From positions 1 to 6,710 of the forward strand of contig JACQXL010000121.1 of assembly GCA_016208805.1 (NCBI GenBank): a DNA stretch of 6,710 bases. Direction: 5' to 3'. The position numbers and the translations under genes were made by a program. Below are positions 1 through 5,574 of the stretch, one piece after another. This DNA comes from Planctomycetota bacterium (lineage in GTDB: Bacteria; Planctomycetota; MHYJ01; JACQXL01). Within the stretch, counting starts at the first letter, position 1; each line of letters starts with the position of its first letter. The notes beneath the pieces were generated by a model. That model did no database searches, was not told the DNA's origin, and worked only from the letters and a program-made list of their open reading frames with translations.

Positions 1-600
1 CTGGCCCGCGGCTGTAAACGGCCCAAACACAGGTTGCTCTGCCCGGTTGACCTGTTGGCCTATTTGGAAATAGTCTTTATTGATAAGTCGGCGGAGACCC
101 CGCCACTTATGGCGGTGAAAGAAAGGGGATTAAACCTTTTAACCGAGTGCGCGCTTAAGGATAATTTCCAGCCGCTCCGGGCCGACCTGAACCGGCTCAA
201 CTATGGGCTTTATGTGGCCGAGTTCCTGAACCGGATAACCGCCCTGGAAGACCCCAACCCGGAACTGTTCCGGCTGGCGCTCAAGACGCTCCGGCAACTG
301 GCAAGCCCGGATGCGTCTGACAGTTCAACGGCATTATTCGCCTTTGAGACCCAGGCCCTGAAAATACTCGGCTATGTGCCCCACCCGCAGGGCAGGGCTT
401 TATTGTTCCAGCGGATGAAGACCAATATTAGCGGGATAGAGGGGATTGCCAAGTTGTTTGAAACGCTGGCGCATTCCAAACTGCCGGACCTGAACCGGTT
501 GAAGATTAATGCGCCGATGCATAAAGGATTAAGACGGTTCCTGGATTATTATATTGCATCAATAACGGGCGAGGAACTGCGCACCGCTAAACTGTTATGA
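1..600 (+). CDS. recO: DNA repair protein RecO, 5'-truncated by the window edge
   Basis: RecO is the recombination mediator of the RecFOR pathway; it binds ssDNA/SSB and RecR and helps load RecA at gaps. The frame is open from base 1 with no stop, so the true start lies upstream; a TTG at 34 is only an internal candidate. The visible 199 residues begin at the end of the N-terminal OB-fold (KRPKHR resembles the family's ARRPKSR), which implies about 40 residues are missing. The helical domain follows: LRADLNRLNYGLYVAEFL, then PNPELFRLALKTLRQLA, FETQALKILGYVP, and a C-terminal LRRFLDYYIASITGEELRT, all matching the family pattern. The four-cysteine zinc finger that many RecO proteins carry after the 'LLGY.P' motif is absent, as in E. 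coli RecO. The stop TGA overlaps the ATG at 597 by four bases. Identification is by recalled family pattern, not a search. Confidence 0.82.
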   Translation: MARGCKRPKHRLLCPVDLLAYLEIVFIDKSAETPPLMAVKERGLNLLTECALKDNFQPLRADLNRLNYGLYVAEFLNRITALEDPNPELFRLALKTLRQLASPDASDSSTALFAFETQALKILGYVPHPQGRALLFQRMKTNISGIEGIAKLFETLAHSKLPDLNRLKINAPMHKGLRRFLDYYIASITGEELRTAKLL

Positions 601-610
601 ACCGAATAGG

Positions 611-640
611 ACGCAGATTGACGCTGATATTCGCAGATAT
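611..640 (+). repeat. Three degenerate 10-bp direct repeats (ACGCAGATWT type)
   Basis: Three consecutive decamers, ACGCAGATTG, ACGCTGATAT and TCGCAGATAT, lie between the recO stop and the preferred bamD start. The last unit supplies the AT of that ATG. Related CACAGATT units occur again before ftsH at 2034 and 2064. They look like dispersed intergenic repeat material rather than coding sequence. This is one reason for preferring the start at 639 over the one at 597. Confidence 0.5.
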
Positions 641-1553
641 GAAATACTTTCTACTTTTTACTCTCTACTTTCTACTTCTGGTAGCCGGTTGCGCCGGCCA
701 GCCCATAGAGCCCCCCAAGGACGTGCCGCCCTCGCCGGCCATAGAGAATAAATATACCGAGGCACAGCAGTTTTATACGGATAGCAAGTTTGACCGGGCA
801 CTGGCTATCCTTGAAGACTGCGCCGAGACGGTCAAGAACTTTGACCAGAAAGAGCGCATCACTTTCCTGCAGGCCGAGTGCCTGTTCCAGATGCGTTATA
901 ACGAAAAGGCCCATAAGATATATACGACCTTCCTGAGCGAGTTTGCCAAGAGCGAGCGGTTTGACGATGCCGTGGCCCGGGAACTGGAAATCGGGTTCAG
1001 ATTCGTCAAGGGCGAAAAACGCAGTCTCTGGGGGCTCTACATCATCCCTGCGTACGATTACGGGATGAAAATTATCAAGGATACCATCGGCAAATACCCC
1101 TATGCCAAACCGTCCGAACCGTATCACCTTAAACTGGCCGACCACCTGTTCAAGGACGAGTATTACGATTTGGCCCTGACCGAATACGAGGGCTTTATCA
1201 AGACCTATCCCAAGAGCGAATCACTGCCCCATTGCGAATACCAGGTAGCCCGCTCTCACCTTAAAGAATACCAGGGCAGTTCCTATGAAATTGAACCGCT
1301 CCTGGCCGCCAAGAAATCAATAGACGAGTTCCTCAAGAAATACGAAAACATCCCCCTGCGGGCTGATGGCGAAAAACTGCACAAGGAAATTACGGAACAG
1401 TTGGCCCAGCGCGATTATGAGGTCGGCTATTATTATTACAAGACCGGGAAACATAAATCGGCCCGGATATATTTTGAAAGCGTGATTGCCGATTATCCGG
1501 AAACGAGTTGGGCGAAGAAGTCCGCCGAGTTATCCAAAGAACTCAAGAACTAA
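639..1553 (+). CDS. bamD: BamD-like outer-membrane lipoprotein (TPR, beta-barrel assembly)
   Basis: BamD is the TPR lipoprotein of the BAM complex, which inserts beta-barrel proteins into the outer membrane. From the ATG at 639 the product has 304 residues. Residues 1-17 are a lipoprotein signal peptide with lipobox V-A-G-C18; Ala at +2 fits outer-membrane sorting. A proline-rich linker (about 22-33) leads into helical TPR-type repeats from residue 39 to the end. These carry the pattern of paired helices ending in 'Y...YP.S', as in GFIKTYPKSESLPHCEYQ and a final unit GYYYYKTGKHKSARIYFE followed by VIADYPETSW. The protein is longer than E. coli BamD (about 245). An alternative ATG at 597, overlapping the recO stop, adds 14 residues (MNRIGRR...) and would allow translational coupling. 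I prefer 639 because the lptE gene downstream begins in almost the same way. The location beside lptE supports an envelope role. A generic TPR lipoprotein of the same YfiO family is the alternative. Confidence 0.78.
   Translation: MKYFLLFTLYFLLLVAGCAGQPIEPPKDVPPSPAIENKYTEAQQFYTDSKFDRALAILEDCAETVKNFDQKERITFLQAECLFQMRYNEKAHKIYTTFLSEFAKSERFDDAVARELEIGFRFVKGEKRSLWGLYIIPAYDYGMKIIKDTIGKYPYAKPSEPYHLKLADHLFKDEYYDLALTEYEGFIKTYPKSESLPHCEYQVARSHLKEYQGSSYEIEPLLAAKKSIDEFLKKYENIPLRADGEKLHKEITEQLAQRDYEVGYYYYKTGKHKSARIYFESVIADYPETSWAKKSAELSKELKN
645..679 (+). repeat. Five tandem 7-bp units (TACTTTC family) encoding the BamD signal peptide
   Basis: The units are TACTTTC, TACTTTT, TACTCTC, TACTTTC and TACTTCT, with 31 of 35 positions matching TACTTTC. 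They encode the hydrophobic core of the signal peptide, residues 3-14 (YFLLFTLYFLLL). CTA leucine codons occur here at codons 5 and 12; I find none in frame in the rest of the gene, so the array also stands out by codon use. Confidence 0.8.
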
Positions 1554-1556
1554 AAT

Positions 1557-2033
1557 ATGAGATACTTTCTACTTCCTACTTTTTACTTCCTACTTTTATC
1601 GGCCTGCGGCTACCAGAACACCAATTACGTCAAAGAGGTTACGACCATTGCCGTACCGGTATTTGATAACAAGACCACCTACCGGGAGAAGGAGTTTGAG
1701 TTAACCCAACTGGTTCAGCGTGAAATCAAGGCGCGCACGCCTTTCCGGCTGGTGGCCAAGCCAGAACAGGCCGACCTGGTCCTCAAAGGCGAGATTACCG
1801 ATTACCGTAAACCGGCCGTGATTGAGGGCCGGCTGGACGAAGTCCTGGCCGCTGAAGTAGCCGTTACGGTCAATGTCTCGCTGATAGAACAGAAAAGCGG
1901 CAAGGTGCTGTTATCCAAAAACTATGTCGGCCGGGGCGAACTGATACCCTCACGCGGCCAGAATGAAGATTCGGCTACGGCCAGGGTTTACGAGGATATC
2001 AGCCAGTGGGTGGTTTCGCTCCTTGAAGAATAG
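1557..2033 (+). CDS. lptE: LPS-assembly lipoprotein LptE
   Basis: LptE is the outer-membrane lipoprotein that plugs the LptD barrel and helps place lipopolysaccharide on the cell surface. The 158-residue product starts with a 16-residue lipoprotein signal peptide and lipobox L-S-A-C17, followed by the family's typical C-G-Y. The mature part shows the family layout: IAVPVFDNKT early, a helix FELTQLVQREIKAR, then ADLVLKGEITDY, paired strands AAEVAVTVNVSLIEQKSGKV, and a C-terminal helix (ARVYEDISQWVVSLL). Length is normal for the family. The start lies 3 nt after the bamD stop, so the two are co-transcribed. No Shine-Dalgarno is visible; the start context is ACTAAAATATG. Its presence implies an LPS-type outer membrane. 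LptE sequences diverge strongly, so the call rests on the overall pattern and the neighbour. Confidence 0.82.
   Translation: MRYFLLPTFYFLLLSACGYQNTNYVKEVTTIAVPVFDNKTTYREKEFELTQLVQREIKARTPFRLVAKPEQADLVLKGEITDYRKPAVIEGRLDEVLAAEVAVTVNVSLIEQKSGKVLLSKNYVGRGELIPSRGQNEDSATARVYEDISQWVVSLLEE
1563..1597 (+). repeat. Five tandem 7-bp units (TACTTTC family) encoding the LptE signal peptide
   Basis: The units are TACTTTC, TACTTCC, TACTTTT, TACTTCC and TACTTTT (31 of 35 positions match TACTTTC). They encode residues 3-14 of the signal peptide (YFLLPTFYFLLL). The array sits at the same distance from its ATG as the bamD array (six bases), and CTA codons again fall at codons 5 and 12. Mature lptE has no in-frame CTA that I can find. 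The first 14 codons of the two genes share 34 of 42 bases although the mature proteins are unrelated. Confidence 0.8.
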
Positions 2034-2073
2034 CCACAGATTATTTATCCAGAGAGACGAAGGACACAGATTA
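2034..2073 (+). repeat. lptE-ftsH spacer with two CACAGATT-type repeat units
   Basis: The 44-nt gap between lptE and ftsH contains CCACAGATTA (2034-2043) and ACACAGATTA (2064-2073), matching at nine of ten positions and resembling the decamers before bamD. GAAGGA at about 2059-2064 could be a Shine-Dalgarno, but it lies about 13 nt from the ftsH ATG, further than usual. I see no terminator hairpin or convincing promoter here. Confidence 0.4.
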
Positions 2074-2077
2074 AAAT

Positions 2078-3961
2078 ATGAAGCGTAATTTTATATTCCT
2101 GATGCTGATGCTTGCAGTTCTGGGGATTATCTTTTATCTCAGCGCCGGCCCGTTCGCCAATAAGACCGATATTATCACCTTTGAGACATTACGAAAACAA
2201 GCCAAAGACGGTATTGTTAAAAACATAATCTTCAAGGGCAACATCGCCGAGGGCGAGTATAATGAAGGTTATGAGTATAAATATTTCCGGACCGACGTGA
2301 TTCCGGATGGCTATTTCAAGGACAGCAAAATCCTTGAGGAGTTGACCGATGCGGTCGGTCCGACAAATATCACGGCTAAAGAGACCAACACTTTCTGGTA
2401 TCAGGCGTTCCTGGCGTTGTTACCGGCGCTGTTGATTATCGGGGTCATCTGGTTCCTGCTGATGCGCCAGGTCAAGAACGCCTCCGGCCCTACCGGCGTA
2501 TTCTCGTTCGGACGCAGCCGGGCCCGGATGGCCTCAAAGGATAAACGTAAAATCACCTTTGCCGATGTGGCCGGCATTGAGGAAGCCAGGGAGGAAGTAA
2601 CCGAAATCATCGCGTTCCTGAAAGACCCCAAGAAGTTCCAGCGGTTGGGCGCGCGCATTCCGCGGGGCGTGGTCTTAATCGGCCCTCCCGGCTCGGGCAA
2701 AACGGGAACAGGGAAAACACTTTTAGCCAAGGCCGTGGCCGGAGAGGCGGCGGTGCCTTTCTTTTCTTTGAGTGGATCGGATTTTGTGGAGATGTTTGTC
2801 GGCGTGGGCGCATCGCGGGTGCGCGACCTGTTCAAAACCGCCAAGGAAAACGCGCCCTGCATTATTTTCCTGGACGAGATTGACGCGGTCGGCCGGCACC
2901 GCGGCACCGGACTGGGCGGCGGACACGACGAGCGCGAGCAAACACTTAACGCCATCCTGGTGGAAATGGACGGCTTTGATACCGATACCAGCGTTATTCT
3001 AATTGCGGCCACCAACCGGCCGGATGTGCTTGACCCGGCGCTATTGAGACCGGGCCGGTTTGACCGCCAGATAGTAATTGACCTACCGGATATCAAGGGG
3101 CGCGAGGCAATCCTGAAAGTGCACGCCCTCAAGATTAAGATATCGCCTAAGGTAAACCTGTCCGACCTGGCCAAGACCACGCCGATGTTTTCCGGCGCCG
3201 ACCTTGAGGCGATTATCAACGAATCGGCCCTGCTGGCCGTGATGCGTAATAAGGATTTCGTGGAGCTGGAAGAACTGGAAGAAGCCCGCGACAAGGTCCG
3301 CTGGGGCAAACAGAAACGAAGCCGCCAAATGGCCGAAGAGGATAAAAAGATTACCGCCTACCACGAGGCCGGACACGCATTATTATCCTACCTGTTACCG
3401 GAAGCCGAGAAGGTCCATAAAGTAACAATTGTCCCGCGCGGGGTGGCGCTGGGCTCAACGATGACGATGCCGGAAAAAGACCGCTACCATATGCAGAAGA
3501 AATACGCTTTGGCCGAGATTAAGGTCCTGTTCGGCGGTCGGATTTCGGAAGAATTGTTCTGTAACGATATTTCGGCCGGCGCCCGCTCGGATATCCGCCA
3601 GGCCACCAACCTGGCCCGGATGATGGTCTGCGAATGGGGGATGAGCGAGAAACTCGGCCCCATCAGTTATACTGAAAGCGAGGAGCACCTTTTCCTGGGC
3701 CGGGAAATCACCCGCACCAAACCGCATAGCGAGACCACCGCTATAGAAATTGATAACGAAATCAAACTGATTCTGACAAACTGTTACGAACAGGCCAAGG
3801 AATTGATTGCCGCCAATAAAGACTCCTGCGACCGGCTGGGAAAGGCGCTTCTGAAATATGAAATTCTATCTGCACAAGATGTGGACAATATCGTCAAGGG
3901 AATAGATATAAATAACCTGAAAAATACCGTTACCCAGGATACTCCGGCACCGGCTAAGTAA
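2078..3961 (+). CDS. ftsH: ATP-dependent zinc metalloprotease FtsH (with duplicated Walker A loop)
   Basis: FtsH is a hexameric inner-membrane AAA+ protease that extracts and degrades membrane and short-lived cytosolic proteins. The 627-residue product (E. coli 644) has TM1 at about 5-22, a periplasmic domain, TM2 at about 108-129, the AAA+ module and the M41 peptidase. Visible motifs are: pore loop DFVEMFVGVGASRVRDLF; Walker B IIFLDEID (D266, E267); the second region of homology ATNRPDVLDP with arginine fingers R324 and R327; zinc site HEAGH (429-433) with E430 as catalytic base; and D505 in ARSDIRQATN as third zinc ligand. The oddity is at 202-214: the normal GPPGTGKTLLA is replaced by GPPGSGKTGTGKTLLA, a five-residue direct duplication. 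All other catalytic residues are intact. It is probably co-transcribed with folP, which begins 10 nt after the stop. The start context is ATTAAAATATG. Confidence 0.97.
   Translation: MKRNFIFLMLMLAVLGIIFYLSAGPFANKTDIITFETLRKQAKDGIVKNIIFKGNIAEGEYNEGYEYKYFRTDVIPDGYFKDSKILEELTDAVGPTNITAKETNTFWYQAFLALLPALLIIGVIWFLLMRQVKNASGPTGVFSFGRSRARMASKDKRKITFADVAGIEEAREEVTEIIAFLKDPKKFQRLGARIPRGVVLIGPPGSGKTGTGKTLLAKAVAGEAAVPFFSLSGSDFVEMFVGVGASRVRDLFKTAKENAPCIIFLDEIDAVGRHRGTGLGGGHDEREQTLNAILVEMDGFDTDTSVILIAATNRPDVLDPALLRPGRFDRQIVIDLPDIKGREAILKVHALKIKISPKVNLSDLAKTTPMFSGADLEAIINESALLAVMRNKDFVELEELEEARDKVRWGKQKRSRQMAEEDKKITAYHEAGHALLSYLLPEAEKVHKVTIVPRGVALGSTMTMPEKDRYHMQKKYALAEIKVLFGGRISEELFCNDISAGARSDIRQATNLARMMVCEWGMSEKLGPISYTESEEHLFLGREITRTKPHSETTAIEIDNEIKLILTNCYEQAKELIAANKDSCDRLGKALLKYEILSAQDVDNIVKGIDINNLKNTVTQDTPAPAK
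2690..2719 (+). repeat. In-frame 15-bp duplication of the FtsH P-loop (GSGKT-GTGKT)
   Basis: Two adjacent 15-bp units encode GSGKT (2690-2704) and GTGKT (2705-2719). They match at only 10 of 15 bases, with differences mostly at third codon positions, so this is not a fresh identical slippage product. Both GPPGSGKT (202-209) and GKTGTGKT (207-214) formally fit the Walker A pattern GxxxxGK[ST]. The beta-strand before the loop is in register with the first copy and the helix after it (LLAKAVAGEA) with the second. Confidence 0.85.
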
Positions 3962-3971
3962 TCCGATTAAA

Positions 3972-4814
3972 ATGGCAATCTCCATACCAAATCATCCTGT
4001 CAGGAAATTATCGCTTAACCGCACCATCATTATGGGCATCCTCAATGTCACGCCGGATTCTTTCTCCGATGGCGGCAAGTTTTACGGCGTGAACGAAGCG
4101 GTCCGGCAGGGACTGCGGATGATTGCTGACGGCGCGGATATTATTGATATCGGCGGAGAGTCCACCCGTCCCGGCGCCAGGCCGCTGTCGCTCAACGACG
4201 AACTGAAACGGGTCATCCCGGTCATCAAGATAATTGCCCGAAAAGCGCCCAAGACGCTGATTTCCATAGATACCTACAAAGCGCCTGTGGCCGAGGCGGC
4301 TATTAAGGCCGGCGCCAGAATTATTAACGACATCTCCGGACTTGGATTTGACAAGGATATGGCCGCCGTAGCGGCTAAATACAAGACACCGGTTATTATT
4401 ATGCATATCAAAGGCACACCCGGAAATATGCAGGATAACCCGGTTTATCGCAATTTGATGCGGGAGTTAATCCGGTATTTCCGCCAGCGCATCCGGTTAG
4501 CCATTGCGACGGGCATAAAGAAAAGTCAGATTATTATTGACCCGGGCATCGGATTTGGTAAAAGGTTAGACGATAATTACGCGATACTCAAACGGCTGAA
4601 CGAACTGCGCCGCTTGGACCAGCCGCTGATGGTCGGGCCTTCGCGCAAGTCGTTCATCGGCAAGGTGCTGGATTTGCCGGCGGATGAACGGCTGGAAGGC
4701 ACGGCCGCGGCCGTGGCGATATCCATCCTTAACGGCGCCGATATCGTCCGGGTGCACGATGTCAAGGAAATGAAACGGGTCGCCCGCATCTGCGATTACC
4801 TGAAACAGATATGA
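3972..4814 (+). CDS. folP: Dihydropteroate synthase
   Basis: FolP condenses 6-hydroxymethyl-7,8-dihydropterin pyrophosphate with p-aminobenzoate to give 7,8-dihydropteroate in cytosolic folate synthesis (EC 2.5.1.15); it is the sulfonamide target. The 280-residue TIM-barrel has every signature: ILNVTPDSFSDGG (N25), GGESTRPGARP (61-71), NDISGLGFD, MHIKGTPGNMQ (from 144), DPGIGFGK (190-197), GPSRKSF (222-228, with K226) and RVHD (260-263), corresponding to the pterin, pABA and phosphate-binding residues. Length is normal. It starts 10 nt after the ftsH stop, and its TGA overlaps the cdaA ATG by four bases, so coupling to cdaA is likely. The start context GATTAAAATG has no Shine-Dalgarno. Neither truncation nor substitution of a key residue is seen. 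Confidence 0.97.
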   Translation: MAISIPNHPVRKLSLNRTIIMGILNVTPDSFSDGGKFYGVNEAVRQGLRMIADGADIIDIGGESTRPGARPLSLNDELKRVIPVIKIIARKAPKTLISIDTYKAPVAEAAIKAGARIINDISGLGFDKDMAAVAAKYKTPVIIMHIKGTPGNMQDNPVYRNLMRELIRYFRQRIRLAIATGIKKSQIIIDPGIGFGKRLDDNYAILKRLNELRRLDQPLMVGPSRKSFIGKVLDLPADERLEGTAAAVAISILNGADIVRVHDVKEMKRVARICDYLKQI

Positions 4815-5569
4815 AAGATATCCTGTCAGTCACCTCAGGCATAGAAATCATCCTGATTTTCATCTTCTTTTATTATCTGCTGACGAGTTTGCAGGGAACA
4901 CGCGGCGCCGGCATATTCCGGGGCATCATATTCGGATTTGTCATAGTGGCTGTCGCAGTGGGGTTACTCGCTCAATTCTACCAACTAACTAATATTTCTT
5001 ATATCAGCACCTGGCTGGTGCCATTTCTTATAGGAGTACTCCTTGTTGTTTTCCAACCGGAATTAAGAAGGATGCTTTTTAATCTGGGAAAGAGCCGGCT
5101 TTTTAACCCGTTCTTCAAGCCCAAATCCGGGATTATTGACGAAGTGATTGATGCGGCCGTAAAACTGGCCGAGAAAAAATACGGCGCGCTGATGGCCATA
5201 GAACGAGAAATCGGGCTTAAACCATATATTGAAGGCGGTGTCAAAGTGGATTCCGAGGTAACAACGGAATTGATTCAGACTATCTTTTATCCGGGCTCGG
5301 AATTGCACGACGGCGCGATAGTAATTAAGGATGAAAGAGTAACCGCGGCCAGATGCCTGTTCCCGCTCACGGAAAACCCGGATATCCCCAAGAGTGTCGG
5401 CACCAGGCACCGAGCGGCTATCGGCATTACCGAAGAAAGCGACGCCATTGCCATCGTCGTCTCGGAGGAAACCGGCCAGGTCTCGGTCTGCATCAACGGC
5501 CAACTTAAACCGGACCTGACTAAAGAAGCGCTTAATAATACGCTCCACGAACTGTATCTCCAGAAATAA
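4811..5569 (+). CDS. cdaA: Membrane diadenylate cyclase CdaA (DisA_N domain)
   Basis: CdaA (DacA) joins two ATP into cyclic di-AMP, a messenger for osmotic and potassium balance and cell-wall homeostasis. The 252-residue product has three predicted membrane helices (about 10-26, 34-53, 66-84), a short linker, and a cytosolic DAC domain from about 100. Catalytic motifs are present: ELHDGA with D167-G168-A169, GTRHRAA with R199-H200-R201, and SEETG (218-222). The layout matches the CdaA class and not DisA or CdaS, as there is no DNA-binding domain. The start overlaps the folP stop (ATGA). The next gene, encoding a YbbR protein, begins 5 nt after the stop, and a glmM start follows, giving the standard cdaA-cdaR-glmM order known from Firmicutes. 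Confidence 0.96.
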   Translation: MKDILSVTSGIEIILIFIFFYYLLTSLQGTRGAGIFRGIIFGFVIVAVAVGLLAQFYQLTNISYISTWLVPFLIGVLLVVFQPELRRMLFNLGKSRLFNPFFKPKSGIIDEVIDAAVKLAEKKYGALMAIEREIGLKPYIEGGVKVDSEVTTELIQTIFYPGSELHDGAIVIKDERVTAARCLFPLTENPDIPKSVGTRHRAAIGITEESDAIAIVVSEETGQVSVCINGQLKPDLTKEALNNTLHELYLQK

Positions 5570-5574
5570 AGTAT

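Noticed and set aside
597..638. N-terminal extension MNRIGRRLTLIFAD of the BamD-like protein
   Set aside because: It is encoded largely by the decamer repeats and is not present in the parallel lptE start, which begins directly at MRYFLL. It is kept as an alternative start because it overlaps the recO stop and gives a basic n-region.
618..646. Possible promoter with TTGACG as a -35 box before bamD
   Set aside because: At a 17-nt spacing the -10 position reads GAAATA, and the TTGACG falls inside the decamer repeat. There is no independent support, and recO-bamD are nearly overlapping.
672..1145. Minus-strand open frame of 157 codons opposite bamD
   Set aside because: It lies wholly opposite a well-supported lipoprotein gene, has no recognisable domain, and breaks the co-directional layout.
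2690..2719. Intein or group I/II intron scar in the FtsH P-loop
   Set aside because: P-loops are common intein sites, but the insertion is only 15 bp, in frame and a direct duplication of the loop. There are no splicing-domain residues, and precise intein loss would leave no extra residues.
2401..3309. Long minus-strand open frame of 302 codons opposite ftsH
   Set aside because: Its Ser/Arg/Pro-rich composition is typical of an antisense shadow of a conserved gene. The plus strand encodes the FtsH AAA+ core with all motifs.
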